Notes: generated from the sequence alone by a model not told the origin. A stretch of DNA of 64,000 bases from Labedella gwakjiensis (GCF_003014675.1 NZ_PYAU01000001.1:682001-746000), one strand, 5' to 3'; shown: positions 18,223 through 27,878, counted from the first letter of the stretch. Made by a program: numbers and translations.

Positions 18223-18942
18223 TCACGAATCGATCCTCGTCTCGTGCTCGAGGACGCGGATGGCGAGCTGCACGCGGTTCGTCACGCAGAGCTTCGCGAA
18301 GAGACTCGACAGGTGGGTCTTGACGGTCGTCTGACTCACGAAGAGGGCATCGGCGATCTCACTGTTCGTCAGCCCCCTCGCGACGAGACGACCGACGTCC
18401 CACTCCCGGGCCGTCACGAGCTCGGGCAGATCCGCACCGGACGGATCGCGCCGGTCCGTCGCGGAGACGACGGTCGACGGCGCCCGGTCCGGCCCGCCGG
18501 ACCGCGTCGCGAGAGCGACGAGGCGGGCGAGTGCGGTGGGAGAGAACGACGACCGTCCGGCGGCCGCGTCATGCACGGCGTCCACCACCGATCGGGGCGC
18601 GGCGTCCTTCACGAGGAAGGAGACGGCCCCCTCGAGCAGCGCGTCCCGCAGCAGGTCGTCCGTGTCGAAGGCCGTGAGGATCACGACCCGTGCTCGCGAG
18701 CCGCCTCGCCGCAAGGCTGCAGTGGCCGCGATGCCGTCGACGACGGGCATCCGGATGTCCATGAGCACGACGTCGGGGTCGAGCCGAGCGACCGCGTCGG
18801 GCACCTCCGATCCGTCCGATGCCTCTCCCACGACCTCGATGCCCTCGGATCCGTCGATCATCAGACGGAGACCCGCGCGCATGAGGGACTCGTCGTCGAC
18901 GATGAGCACGCGGACGGACGGCCGCTCCGCCGCCCCGCTCAC
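18223..18942 (-). CDS. NarL/LuxR-family response regulator
   Basis: A 239-residue two-component response regulator. The receiver domain (residues ~10-125) has the acidic pocket DDE at 16-18, the phospho-acceptor D62 in VVLMDIRMP and the conserved Lys in FLVKDAAP. A ~35-residue linker leads to a LuxR-type helix-turn-helix (LVARGLTNSEIADALFVSQ). It overlaps the histidine kinase gene by 4 bp (ATGA) and so is its partner. gabT follows 145 bp downstream on the same strand, but gabT has its own promoter; whether this regulator controls gabT is unknown. Confidence 0.93.
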   Translation of the reverse strand: MSGAAERPSVRVLIVDDESLMRAGLRLMIDGSEGIEVVGEASDGSEVPDAVARLDPDVVLMDIRMPVVDGIAATAALRRGGSRARVVILTAFDTDDLLRDALLEGAVSFLVKDAAPRSVVDAVHDAAAGRSSFSPTALARLVALATRSGGPDRAPSTVVSATDRRDPSGADLPELVTAREWDVGRLVARGLTNSEIADALFVSQTTVKTHLSSLFAKLCVTNRVQLAIRVLEHETRIDS

Positions 18943-20153
18943 GGCAGCCTCACCTCGACGTCGAACGTTCCCGAGGCCGTGGGACCGGAGGTCGCGCTCC
19001 CTCCGAGGATGGCCGCGCGCTCGGCGACTCCGACCAGACCGAGACCGGTGCCCGTCCCCGTCGTGGTCGCCATCGGGGCCGCGTCGCTCATCGGGTTGCT
19101 GGCACGGAGGATCACGCCGTCGCCGAGGCGTCCGATCCGCAGGGCGAGAGGGGCACCCGGCGCGTACTTGCGGGCGTTCAGAACCACCTCAGCGAGGATG
19201 CGCGCGACGGCCGGCGCACGGCCCGGCATCGCCTGAAGCTCGGTCGCGGTGATGTCCTCCCACTGGAGCGCGACGTCGTGTCCGGCGGCGCGCGCATCCT
19301 GCACGAGGCGTTCGATCGACAGCGAGTCCGGCAGGGGCGAACGGGCGACCTCTCCGTCGGTCGTCCGCAGCGCGACGAGCGCGTCCCTCAGCATGGTGCT
19401 GCCGGTCGCGGCCGCGTCGCGGACCGTCTCCGCGGCGGCGCGCTGCTCCTCGGGGGCGAGATCGGTCCGATAGGTGAGGGCTCCGGCGTGCATCGCGACG
19501 ATCGCGAGCTGATGCGAGATGCCGTCGTGCATCTCGCGGGCGATCGCGCCACGTTCCTCCGCTCGCGCGCGGGCCACCTCGGCCTCACGGGTGCGTTCGG
19601 TCGCGCGCCGCGCCTCCTCGGCTGAGGCCGCCTGCTCGCGGAGCGCCTCCACGAGGGCGGCCCGCGTGCCCCGCGACCGGCCCCACAGCAGCAGAGCGAC
19701 CGTCGCGACGGCGGTGATACCCACGACCAGGACGGGGTCCTCCGAGGGCCGGCGCAGCGCGAGGTCGTAGAGCGCGGTGAAGCCGAGTGACCCGAGGGCG
19801 ATCATCCCGACGACCAGGGCGTCGAGGCGGAGCGTTCGGCGCGCCCCCAGTCGGACGACGCTCACGACGAGCGCCGGGAGGGCCCACGTGCTGACGACCG
19901 CGAGGAGCACGACGACGAGGTTCCCGCCGACCGATCGTCGGATCGGACCGACGAGCGCGCACGCCGCGAGCCCGAGGACGATGTCAGCGAGCACCAGCAG
20001 CAGAAATGCGACCGACCCGGTGTCGCCCGAGCCGTCGAGCTCGGCCCCCAGGAACACGACGAAGACCCCGGCGCCGAGGACGATGCAGGCGGTGGACGTC
20101 GCGAGGGCGCGGAGTCGCGGATGACGCGGTGCCGCTGCGCTCGATGTGGTCAT
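18939..20153 (-). CDS. NarL-type sensor histidine kinase
   Basis: A 404-residue membrane kinase. Five or so hydrophobic helices in residues ~15-158 form the sensor part without a large external loop; a coiled-coil stretch (~165-203) leads to the HisKA_3 box with the phospho-accepting H209 in REMHDGISHQL, then an HATPase domain with VVLNARKYAPGA and GTGLGLVGVAERAAILGG. The absence of an extracellular domain suggests sensing within the membrane. TAGGAT lies 6 nt before the ATG, giving a leaderless start. The CPBP protease gene is divergent. Confidence 0.92.
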   Translation of the reverse strand: MTTSSAAAPRHPRLRALATSTACIVLGAGVFVVFLGAELDGSGDTGSVAFLLLVLADIVLGLAACALVGPIRRSVGGNLVVVLLAVVSTWALPALVVSVVRLGARRTLRLDALVVGMIALGSLGFTALYDLALRRPSEDPVLVVGITAVATVALLLWGRSRGTRAALVEALREQAASAEEARRATERTREAEVARARAEERGAIAREMHDGISHQLAIVAMHAGALTYRTDLAPEEQRAAAETVRDAAATGSTMLRDALVALRTTDGEVARSPLPDSLSIERLVQDARAAGHDVALQWEDITATELQAMPGRAPAVARILAEVVLNARKYAPGAPLALRIGRLGDGVILRASNPMSDAAPMATTTGTGTGLGLVGVAERAAILGGSATSGPTASGTFDVEVRLP

Positions 20154-20269
20154 CCGGCCATCCTATGGACGGGGTCCACGGTGCAGATCCTCCGAAAGGA
20201 CGAGGCGGAGCGGCGAGGTACGACCGATCGGACGATCCGCCACGACGAGGACCCGACGAGGGTGGAGTC

Positions 20270-21247
20270 ATGAGCATCGACACCCACCCGCATCACCTTC
20301 CGACGGCCGCCCCGGAGCCGCTCCCCTACCATCGGCTCGCCCACCGTCTGCCCGGCACCGCACGCTGGTGGCGACCGCTCGCGAGCATCGGTACGGCGGC
20401 GGGCCTCGCCGTCGGCGGAGCGCTCGTCGTGATCCTCGCGATCGCGATCGCCACCCTCGTCGCTCCCCCGTCGTGGCGACCGTCGGAGCTCCTCGACGAC
20501 CCTCGCAATCCCGGCGACATGCTGTTCATGCTCGGCTTCCTGGCGATCGGGGTGCCGGCCGTCGTCCTCGGCTCGCGGTGGGGCGGAGGGATGCGCGGCG
20601 CCATCCACTCGGTCGCGCTCCGCATCCGTTGGGGGCTGCTGCTGCGCGCGGCGAGCGTCGTCGTGCCCCTCTACGCGCTCGTCCTCGTCGGGTCGTTCGT
20701 GATCGCGCCGCCTCCCGACTTCTCGTGGCCCGCCGCGGACGGACGCACCGTGGCCGTCTTCGCGATCGTGCTCCTCCTGGCTCCCCTCCAGTGCGCTGCC
20801 GAGGAGTACGCGTTCCGGGCGCTCCCCCAGCAGGCGCTCGGGACGTGGCTGCGTTCCCCGCTGTGGGGCATCCTCCTGCCCGTGCCGTTCTTCATGATCG
20901 GGCACGGCTACGACTGGGTCGGACAGATCGACATCGCAGTCTTCGCGGTGTCCATGGGATTCCTCGTGTGGAAGAGCGGCGGTGTCGAGCTCGCGATCGT
21001 CGTGCACACGGCGAACAACCTCGTCCTCTTCCTCCTCGCGCCCTTCAGCCCCTCGTCTCTGACCCAGGGCACCGTCGAACCCTGGGTGCTCCTCCTCAGC
21101 CTGCCGCTCACCCTCGGTGTGACGGCGGGGCTGACCCTGTGGGTGTCGAGGACGCATGGACTGCGCTTCTTCGAGCCCGTGAGGTCCGTCCCTTCTGTCG
21201 TCGCGCCGCGAGCGGATCTCCCCGCCGTCTCCGGGTCCCGCGCCTAG
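20270..21247 (+). CDS. CPBP-family intramembrane metalloprotease
   Basis: A 325-residue multi-pass membrane protein. The Abi/CAAX-protease motifs are present: EEYAFR (E178, E179, R183), then H212 in MIGHGYDW and H246 in HTANN, which together form the glutamate-base, zinc-dependent site within the membrane. Family members cleave membrane peptides or act as bacteriocin self-immunity factors; the substrate is unknown. GGTGGAG precedes the ATG. The next gene, pucR, starts 10 bp downstream but has its own leaderless promoter inside the end of this gene. Confidence 0.88.
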   Translation: MSIDTHPHHLPTAAPEPLPYHRLAHRLPGTARWWRPLASIGTAAGLAVGGALVVILAIAIATLVAPPSWRPSELLDDPRNPGDMLFMLGFLAIGVPAVVLGSRWGGGMRGAIHSVALRIRWGLLLRAASVVVPLYALVLVGSFVIAPPPDFSWPAADGRTVAVFAIVLLLAPLQCAAEEYAFRALPQQALGTWLRSPLWGILLPVPFFMIGHGYDWVGQIDIAVFAVSMGFLVWKSGGVELAIVVHTANNLVLFLLAPFSPSSLTQGTVEPWVLLLSLPLTLGVTAGLTLWVSRTHGLRFFEPVRSVPSVVAPRADLPAVSGSRA

Positions 21248-21257
21248 ACTTCCGAGC

Positions 21258-22796
21258 ATGCATCCGACGGTCCGCGCCCTCCTCGCGGAGCCGTCGCTGC
21301 GGCTCACACTGCTCGGAGCGGGCGACGATCAGGCGATCGACGCACCGGTCTCCTGGGCCCACGGCTCGGACCTCCCGGATCCCACCCCGTTCCTCGATGC
21401 CGGACAGATCCTCCTCACGACGGGTACGCAGTTCCTGAGCGGTGATGCCGACCCGGCGGGGTACGTGTCCCGTCTCGCGCGAGCCGGCGTCGCGGCCCTC
21501 GGGTTCGGGACGGAGGTGGCGACGGCCGGGACGCCGCCCGACCTCATCGCAGCGTGCGCCGCCGTCGGGCTCCCCCTCTTCGAGGTGCCGTACGAGATCC
21601 CCTTCATCGCGATCGCGCGCTCGATCGCCGACCGCGTCGCCGCCGCCGAGCATGCCAGGGACGCCTGGGCCCTCGGGGCCATGCGCGCGATCGCGTTCGC
21701 CGCTCTCAAACCCGACGGGCTCGCCGCGACCGTCGACGAACTGGAGCGCGTCCTCGATCGCACCGTCCTGCTCTTCGACGCGCGCGCGGAGGTCACACAC
21801 GGTTCTCGAGCCTCCGAACGCGTCGACGAGACGGGAACGAACGATGCCGTCGACGCCGTCGTGGCCGAGGCACGCCGACTTCTCTCGCGTGGTCAGCGAT
21901 CGAGTTCGACTCTGCACCCCGGTGGCCAGACGGCCGTCCTCCAGACCATCGGACGGCGAGCGGAACTCCGCGGCGTGCTCGCGGTGATCGGGCGCGCGGA
22001 CCTCGATGCCTCCGACCAGACGGTCGTGACGAGCGTCGTCGCACTCGTCGGCCTCGCGCTCGAACAGGGCCGAGAGGTGTCCCGTGCGCGGGCGGGAGTG
22101 CGTGCCGCTGCCGCGAGGGTCCTGCTCGACGGCCGGGCGGATCTTGCGGACGTCGTCCTCGACGAGCTCGGGGAGAGGACACCTGCCGGCGAGCTGGTCG
22201 TCGCGCACCTGCGGGTCGTCGGTCGGCGACCGCACGGGGAGACGACGCCCTCGATCCCAACGCCCGTCGAGGGGGGTGATGCTCGGGTGCTCGTCGCGTC
22301 GCTCGGCGACGACGTCGTGGTGATCGGTCCCGTCAGCGGGGTCGAGGCGACGATCGAGCAGATCAGGTCGGCTCAGGACGACCCAGGGGCTGTCCGTGCG
22401 GGGCTCTCGACGGTGGCGACGCGCGATGATCTCGCGCGTGCGGACCGCGAGGCGCGCGCCGCGCTCGACGCCGCCTCGTCGGCCGAGCCGCGCGTCCGGG
22501 CGGCCGACCTCACCACCCGCGGCGTCGACTGGCTGCTCGACCGGCCGGGCTCGCGCGAGCTCGCTTCCGCGGTCCTCCGGCCTCTCTCCGAGGACCCGGT
22601 CCTCCTCGAGAGCCTCGAAGCCTGGCTCGTCGCGAACGGCCAGACGGACCCGGCCGCCCGCCGCCTCGGCGTGCACCGACACACACTGCGGGCGCGCATA
22701 TCGACGATCGAGCGCCTCATCGGCCGCGACCTCTCCGGCGTCGAGGCACGCACCGAGGCATGGATCGCACTCCGCGCCATCCGCTCGTCCGACTGA
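21258..22796 (+). CDS. PucR-family transcriptional regulator
   Basis: A 512-residue regulator with the N-terminal PucR ligand domain (residues ~8-125), a central GGDEF-like/linker region and a C-terminal HTH_30 helix-turn-helix (NGQTDPAARRLGVHRHTLRA, ~455-475). PucR proteins control purine, amino-acid and GABA catabolism; the C. glutamicum GABA activator GabR is of this type. The gabT/gabD genes lie 3 kb away, so a role in their activation is plausible but unproven. TAGACT (21245-21250) is 7 nt before the ATG: leaderless. Confidence 0.88.
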   Translation: MHPTVRALLAEPSLRLTLLGAGDDQAIDAPVSWAHGSDLPDPTPFLDAGQILLTTGTQFLSGDADPAGYVSRLARAGVAALGFGTEVATAGTPPDLIAACAAVGLPLFEVPYEIPFIAIARSIADRVAAAEHARDAWALGAMRAIAFAALKPDGLAATVDELERVLDRTVLLFDARAEVTHGSRASERVDETGTNDAVDAVVAEARRLLSRGQRSSSTLHPGGQTAVLQTIGRRAELRGVLAVIGRADLDASDQTVVTSVVALVGLALEQGREVSRARAGVRAAAARVLLDGRADLADVVLDELGERTPAGELVVAHLRVVGRRPHGETTPSIPTPVEGGDARVLVASLGDDVVVIGPVSGVEATIEQIRSAQDDPGAVRAGLSTVATRDDLARADREARAALDAASSAEPRVRAADLTTRGVDWLLDRPGSRELASAVLRPLSEDPVLLESLEAWLVANGQTDPAARRLGVHRHTLRARISTIERLIGRDLSGVEARTEAWIALRAIRSSD

Positions 22797-22808
22797 CCAT
22801 GCGGCTGC

Positions 22809-22844
22809 TCCGCCTCGGGTCGCCCACCTCTCGGGGGAGGCGGA
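22809..22844 (+). terminator. Possible hairpin terminator after pucR
   Basis: Perfect 8-nt arms TCCGCCTC (22809-22816) and GAGGCGGA (22837-22844), 13 bp after the pucR stop. No T-tract follows, so it is only a weak terminator candidate. Confidence 0.35.
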
Positions 22845-22872
22845 CTGTCGCCGACACTCCTAGCGTTGGACC

Positions 22873-23868
22873 ATGACCGCTTACGATCGCGAACCCGCTC
22901 CCGGTTATCCGTCACCCGAGGCACCCGCGGTACCGGCTCCGCCCGCCGAGGCCGCTCCCCCGGCCACCTTCACCTATGACCATGCGCTCCGCGCGGCGCC
23001 CGCATGGTGGCGCGGCGCCGTAGCCATCGTCCTTCTCGTGGTCGGCTTCCTCGTCCTCTCCGTCGTGCTCGGCGGGCTCGGTGTCCTCGTCGACCTCGCG
23101 ACCGGCGCGTACACGCTCGATCAGCTCGCGCGCGGGGAGATCACGCTGACGCCGTGGTCGATGCTGGCGAACAACCTCTCGCTCGCCGCCCTGTGGCCGA
23201 TCGCCATGCTCCTGCAGTGGTGGCTCTTCGGTGTGCGCCCCGGCTGGATGTCGTCCGTCGAGGGCCGCTTCCGCTGGCGCTGGGTCGGACGCCTCGCCCT
23301 CGTGATCGTGCCGGCCTGGGCCGTCTATGTCGGCGTCTCGTTCCTCTTCTCGCCGATCGATGCCGTCGTGCTCGACGGGACGGTCATCGCGATGGTTCTC
23401 GTCGTGATCCTCACGACGCCCCTGCAGTCCGCCGGCGAGGAATTCGGTGCCCGCGGTCTCATCCAGCGCTCCGTCGGCTCATGGTTCGCCCACCCCGTCG
23501 TCGCATTCGTCGCGGGCGCGATCATCTCGGGGGCGATCTTCGCCTCCGCGCACCTCGCCGGTGATCCCTGGCTCATCGCCTACTACTTCGTGTTCGGCGT
23601 CTCGCTCTCGTTCGCCGCCCGGGGCACCGGCGGGCTGGAGGCTCCCGTCCTCATCCACGCCACGAACAACGTGCTGCTCCTCGTGCCCACAGCCCTCATG
23701 TCGCAGACGGACTCGGTCTTCCAGCGCGAAGCCGGCGTCGCGGGACCGTACATGCTGCTGCCGATGGCGGTATGCGTCGCCGCCGCCCTCTTCAGCACGT
23801 GGTGGGCGCGGCGGAACCGGGTCGTCACTCGCGCGCCGCTTCCGCCGACCGGAGCGCGTTCCCGCTGA
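22873..23868 (+). CDS. CPBP-family intramembrane metalloprotease
   Basis: A 331-residue membrane protein with a ~45-residue proline/alanine-rich cytoplasmic tail before eight or so helices. CPBP motifs are complete: EEFGARG (E189, E190, R194), H227 in SAHLAGDPW and H262 in IHATNN. It is a divergent paralogue of the protease at 20270, lying on the other side of pucR. TAGCGT at 22861-22866 lies 6 nt before the ATG (leaderless). Convergent with the next gene, with only 9 bp between stops. Substrate unknown. Confidence 0.88.
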   Translation: MTAYDREPAPGYPSPEAPAVPAPPAEAAPPATFTYDHALRAAPAWWRGAVAIVLLVVGFLVLSVVLGGLGVLVDLATGAYTLDQLARGEITLTPWSMLANNLSLAALWPIAMLLQWWLFGVRPGWMSSVEGRFRWRWVGRLALVIVPAWAVYVGVSFLFSPIDAVVLDGTVIAMVLVVILTTPLQSAGEEFGARGLIQRSVGSWFAHPVVAFVAGAIISGAIFASAHLAGDPWLIAYYFVFGVSLSFAARGTGGLEAPVLIHATNNVLLLVPTALMSQTDSVFQREAGVAGPYMLLPMAVCVAAALFSTWWARRNRVVTRAPLPPTGARSR

Positions 23869-23877
23869 ACCCCGTGA

Positions 23878-24618
23878 TCAGGCGGAACGGCGTCCGATCC
23901 GGGCGATGAGGATCGCGGCCACGAACACGGCACCGTACTGCATGGCCGTCGTGATCGTGCCGAGGACCACGTTGCTCACGAGGTTGGTGAGGAAGCCGGG
24001 ACCTGTTCCGAAGCTGAGGAGCAGCATCAGGAGGAAGTACCCGGCCGCGCCGAGACCGATCGCGATCGCCGCGCTCTTGAGGAAGGCCGGTCGCGTGACC
24101 GCCGACTCGATCGGCGAGAGGAACGCGGCACCGACGAAGGCCAGGCCGGCGAACACGAGCGGGATGAGCGAATACCCGAAACTCTGCCCGACGAAGCCGA
24201 CATCCGCCCCTGTCACGGCACCATAGGAGAGGTTGCGGATCAGTCCGAAGATCGCGAGGAGGAGCACGTACGCACCCACGGCGATTCCGCCGATGAGCGG
24301 CTCCCGGAGCGATCGCTTCGGGCGCGGAGCGCCGTCGGAACCGGGAGCAGCACCGTACGGCTGCTGACCGTAGCCGTGTGGCGGCTGACCGTACGGCTGC
24401 TGACCCGGCTGGCCGTACGGCTGCTGCGGCTGCTGCGGCTGCGGCTGCGGCTGCTGACCATATGACTGCTGGCCCGTCGGCTGACCATACGGCTGCTGAG
24501 GCGGCTGACCATACGGCTGCTGCGAGGGCTGACCATACGGCTGCTGCGACGGCTGCCCGTACGGCGGCTGCGGCTGTCCCTGCCCCGGGTTCTGGTCGGC
24601 GTTTCCCTGATTCGTCAT
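23878..24618 (-). CDS. QPYG-repeat membrane protein
   Basis: A 246-residue protein. Residues ~15-95 are a low-complexity tract of tandem QPYGQ-type repeats (about ten copies, with matching DNA repeats at 24350-24590), predicted cytoplasmic and disordered; residues ~115-243 hold four hydrophobic helices. Such proline/glutamine-rich tails are common on actinobacterial membrane proteins but no defined family is recognised. TAGGCT lies 6 nt before the ATG (leaderless). The repeat number may vary between strains. Confidence 0.8.
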   Translation of the reverse strand: MTNQGNADQNPGQGQPQPPYGQPSQQPYGQPSQQPYGQPPQQPYGQPTGQQSYGQQPQPQPQQPQQPYGQPGQQPYGQPPHGYGQQPYGAAPGSDGAPRPKRSLREPLIGGIAVGAYVLLLAIFGLIRNLSYGAVTGADVGFVGQSFGYSLIPLVFAGLAFVGAAFLSPIESAVTRPAFLKSAAIAIGLGAAGYFLLMLLLSFGTGPGFLTNLVSNVVLGTITTAMQYGAVFVAAILIARIGRRSA

Positions 24619-24695
24619 GCGGTCAGCCTATTGAGGTACTCCCGCGGCACGAAGCGGTTGCGGGGTGGAGAACTCCCCACCTCGCCGGAGCCGTC

Positions 24696-26072
24696 CTAGC
24701 GGTCGGCGGCCGGAGCGGCACCGCCGAGGGAGACCTCCACCATCTCCTCGCGGGGAACGACCTTCACACGCTCACGACCGCGCGCGGCTCCCAGGGCGAG
24801 CTCGTGCTCGTCGAGACGGTGCCAGCCGTCGAGCGTCGTGAACTGCACGCCGCGCTCGGCGAGGAGCGCTTCGACGCTCTCCTCGTCGGGCTGCGACGGG
24901 CTCCACCAGTTGGCCTGATCGGAGACGAGGTGGGAGATCGTCTCCATCGCGTCGGACTTCGTGTGGCCGATGAGGCCGACGGGGCCGCGCTTGATCCATC
25001 CCGTGGCATAGATGCCTGGCACGATCTCGTTGCTCTCCGCGTGCAGCACCTGACCCTCGTGGTTCGGGATCACGCCGTGCTCCTCGTCGAAGGGGATGCC
25101 GTCGAGCGGCGAACCGAAGTACCCGACCGCGCGGTAGAACGCCTGGATCGGGACCTCGCGGATCTCGCCGGTTCCGACGACCCCGCCCTCTCCGTCCGGG
25201 CGGGTGCGCTCGTACCGGAAGGCCGCGACCTTCCCGGTCCCATCGTCGACGAGCCCGAGCGGCTTCGCGTAGAAGTGGAGGTGGAGCCGGCGGCTCGCGG
25301 CCCCCGTCTCGCGCTTCCGCCACGCCTGCAGCACGCGGTCGATCACCATGACCTGCTTGTTCGAGGCGACGGCAGCCTTCGAGGCGTCGTCGTAGTCGAA
25401 GTCCTCGTCGTGGAGGATCATGTCGACGTCGCGCAGCTCTCCGAGCTCGCGCAGCTCGAGGGGTGTGAACTTCACCTGCGCGGGGCCGCGGCGACCGAAC
25501 ACGTGCACGTCGGTCACGGGCGAGGCGGCGAGGCCCTCGTAGACGTTGTCGGGGATCTCCGTGGGCAGCAGGTCCTCGGGGTGCTTCACGAGCATGCGCG
25601 CCACGTCGAGGGCGACGTTGCCGTTGCCGAGCACGGCGATCTCGCGCGCTTCGAGGGGCCAGGTGCGCGGCACGTCGGGGTGGCCGTCGAACCAGTTCAC
25701 GAAGTCGGCGGCGCCGTAGGAGCCGTCGAGGTCGATGCCCTCCACGCCGAGGGGTGCATCGCGGACCGCGCCCGTGGAGAAGATCACGGCGTGGTAGTGG
25801 GCCTTGAGGTCCTCGAGCGTGATGTCGGTGCCGAAGTTCACGTTGCCGAAGATGCGGATGTCGCCGCGGTCGAGCACGTCGCGGAGGGCGTTGATGATGC
25901 CCTTGATGCGCGGGTGGTCGGGCGCGACGCCGTACCGCACGAGACCGTACGGAGCGGGGAGACGCTCGAAGAGATCGATCGACACGTCGAATGCGCGTTC
26001 CTGTTTGAGGAGGATGTCCGCGGCGTAGATCCCTGCCGGGCCGGCTCCGACGATCGCGAGTCTCAACTTCAC
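24696..26072 (-). CDS. fprA: FprA-type NADPH-ferredoxin reductase
   Basis: A 458-residue FAD-dependent reductase of the adrenodoxin-reductase type. The FAD motif GAGPAGIYAADILL is at residues 8-21, the FAD/substrate block LPAPYGLVRYGVAPDHPRIK follows, and the NADP-binding motif is LGNGNVALDVARML. It passes electrons from NADPH to ferredoxin, for example for cytochrome P450s or desaturases; no ferredoxin gene is adjacent. The GTG at 26072 is preceded by GAAGGAGAAC, a good ribosome-binding site. Single transcription unit. Confidence 0.92.
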   Translation of the reverse strand: MKLRLAIVGAGPAGIYAADILLKQERAFDVSIDLFERLPAPYGLVRYGVAPDHPRIKGIINALRDVLDRGDIRIFGNVNFGTDITLEDLKAHYHAVIFSTGAVRDAPLGVEGIDLDGSYGAADFVNWFDGHPDVPRTWPLEAREIAVLGNGNVALDVARMLVKHPEDLLPTEIPDNVYEGLAASPVTDVHVFGRRGPAQVKFTPLELRELGELRDVDMILHDEDFDYDDASKAAVASNKQVMVIDRVLQAWRKRETGAASRRLHLHFYAKPLGLVDDGTGKVAAFRYERTRPDGEGGVVGTGEIREVPIQAFYRAVGYFGSPLDGIPFDEEHGVIPNHEGQVLHAESNEIVPGIYATGWIKRGPVGLIGHTKSDAMETISHLVSDQANWWSPSQPDEESVEALLAERGVQFTTLDGWHRLDEHELALGAARGRERVKVVPREEMVEVSLGGAAPAADR

Positions 26073-26143
26073 GTGTGCGTTCTCCTTCGGTCGGGCGAGG
26101 CTCTGGGCCTCTGCTCGATGTGTCGCGCCGCGAACGGCGCCTG

Positions 26144-27208
26144 TCAGCTGTTGCGTTCGACGATCGAGTCGGCGAATCGCGTGAGCGCGGTCTTGATGGG
26201 CCCCTTGGGCAGCGGGGCGAGGGCCTCGACGGCTTCGCGCGCCCAGCGGTGCGCATCGGCAAGGGTTCGGGCGGTCGCCTCGTGCGCCCGCAGTTCCGCT
26301 ATGGCGGCGTCGAAGTCGGCCGCGTCGGCACCGTCCGCCGCCTTGGCGCCGCGGTCGATTCGCTCGAGGAGCGCAGCCGACGCGGAGTCGGTCGCTGCGT
26401 GCTCGCGGAGGTAGATGAGCGGGAGCGTCACGACGCCCGCCTTGATGTCGGTGCCGGGCACCTTGCCGGTCTCATCGGGTCGGGTCGACAGGTCGATGAC
26501 GTCGTCGACGAGCTGGAAGGCGACTCCCACCTTCTCGCCGTACTCCACCACCGGCTCCTCGTACTCCTTGGACGCGTTCGAGAAGATGACGCCCGCGCGG
26601 GCAGCGGCCGCGATGAGCGAGCCGGTCTTGTCGGCGAGCACCTGGAGGTAGTGGGCTCTGGCGTCTTCGCCGTTCTTCGGCCCGACGGTCTCATGGAGCT
26701 GACCGAGTACGAGGCGCTCGAACGTCTCGGCCTGAAGACGGATGGCTCCCTCACCGAGGCTCGCCATGAGGTTGGATGCGCGGGCGAAGAGCAGGTCGCC
26801 CGTGAGGATCGCGATGGAGTTGCCCCACACCGTGTGCGCGCTGGGGACCCCACGACGGCGGTCGGCGTGGTCCATGACGTCGTCGTGGTAGAGCGAGGCC
26901 AGGTGGGTGATCTCGATCGCCTTCGCCGCCGTGACCACCTCGTCGACGGCTCCGTCACCGAGCTGGGCCGTGAGGAGGAGAAGCATCGGGCGCACGCGCT
27001 TGCCGCCGGCCTCGAGGAGGTACCGGCTGGTGGCGTCGGCGAGGTCGTCTGTAAAGCTCAGTTCGGCCGCGAGGCTCGCTTCGACGGCGTCGAGACCCTC
27101 CTCGGTGGCAGAAAGCAAACGCTTCGTCTCGGGGGTCGCGAACATCCGTTCGGCGAGCCCCAACTGCTTGGACAGGCTCGACCCTCGCGTGGGGGCGCTT
27201 GGATTCAC
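26144..27208 (-). CDS. Polyprenyl diphosphate synthase
   Basis: A 354-residue trans-prenyltransferase. Both aspartate-rich motifs are present: DDVMD in LASLYHDDVMDHAD and DDVID in FQLVDDVIDLST, with the GGKRVRPML block upstream. Small residues (Ala, Ser) lie 4-5 positions ahead of the first motif, as in enzymes that make long chains, so it may supply the polyprenyl tail for menaquinone (MenA). The GTG at 27208 rather than 27214 is chosen because TAGGCT lies exactly 6 nt before it (leaderless). Downstream of the GNAT gene on the same strand. Confidence 0.88.
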   Translation of the reverse strand: MNPSAPTRGSSLSKQLGLAERMFATPETKRLLSATEEGLDAVEASLAAELSFTDDLADATSRYLLEAGGKRVRPMLLLLTAQLGDGAVDEVVTAAKAIEITHLASLYHDDVMDHADRRRGVPSAHTVWGNSIAILTGDLLFARASNLMASLGEGAIRLQAETFERLVLGQLHETVGPKNGEDARAHYLQVLADKTGSLIAAAARAGVIFSNASKEYEEPVVEYGEKVGVAFQLVDDVIDLSTRPDETGKVPGTDIKAGVVTLPLIYLREHAATDSASAALLERIDRGAKAADGADAADFDAAIAELRAHEATARTLADAHRWAREAVEALAPLPKGPIKTALTRFADSIVERNS

Positions 27209-27277
27209 TCTCACAGCCTATCCGAGCGGTCATGCCCTGCCGACGGGGTAGCGGCGGACTGGCAGGTAGTGCCGTGA

Positions 27278-27790
27278 TCAGCGGACGAGGAGCACCTCGG
27301 CCAGATCGGCGATGTGCTCGTCGAGCTTGCGGGTGCCGTCCCACGTGAAGCCGTGACGGGCGTAGAAGCGCCGGGCGCGCGGGTTCTGCTCCGCCACCCA
27401 GAGCTGCGCCGGACCGTCACCGAGCACCGCATCGAGGAGTGCGTCCCCGATCCCCCGGCCGTGCACCTCCGCGAGCGTGTAGATCATGCTGAGCTCGGTC
27501 GCTCGCTTCTGCACACCCGGTCTGCTCGGCCCCGCCGAGGCGAATCCCACGATCCGCCCATCGAGCTCGGCGACGCGGACGGTGGAGCGGATCTCGCCGG
27601 TGAGCGAGCGTGCGACAGCCTGGGTCCAGAACGCCCGCCGCTGCTCGAGCGCCTCGTCGCCGTACATCTCCTCGGGCACGAGCCCGGCGTACGTCTCGCG
27701 CCAGCTCGTCACGTGCACGAGGGCGAGCGCATCGGCGTCGCCGCCGCGGAGCGGACGGATCACGAGGTCGACGGAACCGCCGTCGACCAT
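27278..27790 (-). CDS. GNAT-family N-acetyltransferase
   Basis: A 170-residue single-domain acetyltransferase. The acetyl-CoA-binding motif is visible as YTLAEVHGRGIGDALLDAVL (Q/R-x-x-G-x-G/A), and the C-terminal AEQNPRARRFYARHGF block is typical of motif B. The substrate is unknown. GAGAG about 8 nt before ATG 27790 serves as ribosome-binding site. A TAGGAT box about 38 nt upstream may be its promoter. Confidence 0.88.
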   Translation of the reverse strand: MVDGGSVDLVIRPLRGGDADALALVHVTSWRETYAGLVPEEMYGDEALEQRRAFWTQAVARSLTGEIRSTVRVAELDGRIVGFASAGPSRPGVQKRATELSMIYTLAEVHGRGIGDALLDAVLGDGPAQLWVAEQNPRARRFYARHGFTWDGTRKLDEHIADLAEVLLVR

Positions 27791-27878
27791 GCGTCACTCT
27801 CTTTCCGTGGGGGAACAGTGCAGCGATCCTACCGGCCGGCCAACGAACGGAGGAGCGGCTCGAGGAGTCCGCGACCAC

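Noticed and set aside
24350-24590. Repetitive tract as a possible CRISPR array
   Set aside because: The repeats are 12-27 bp, in frame, without spacers of even length, and encode QPYG repeats of a membrane protein.
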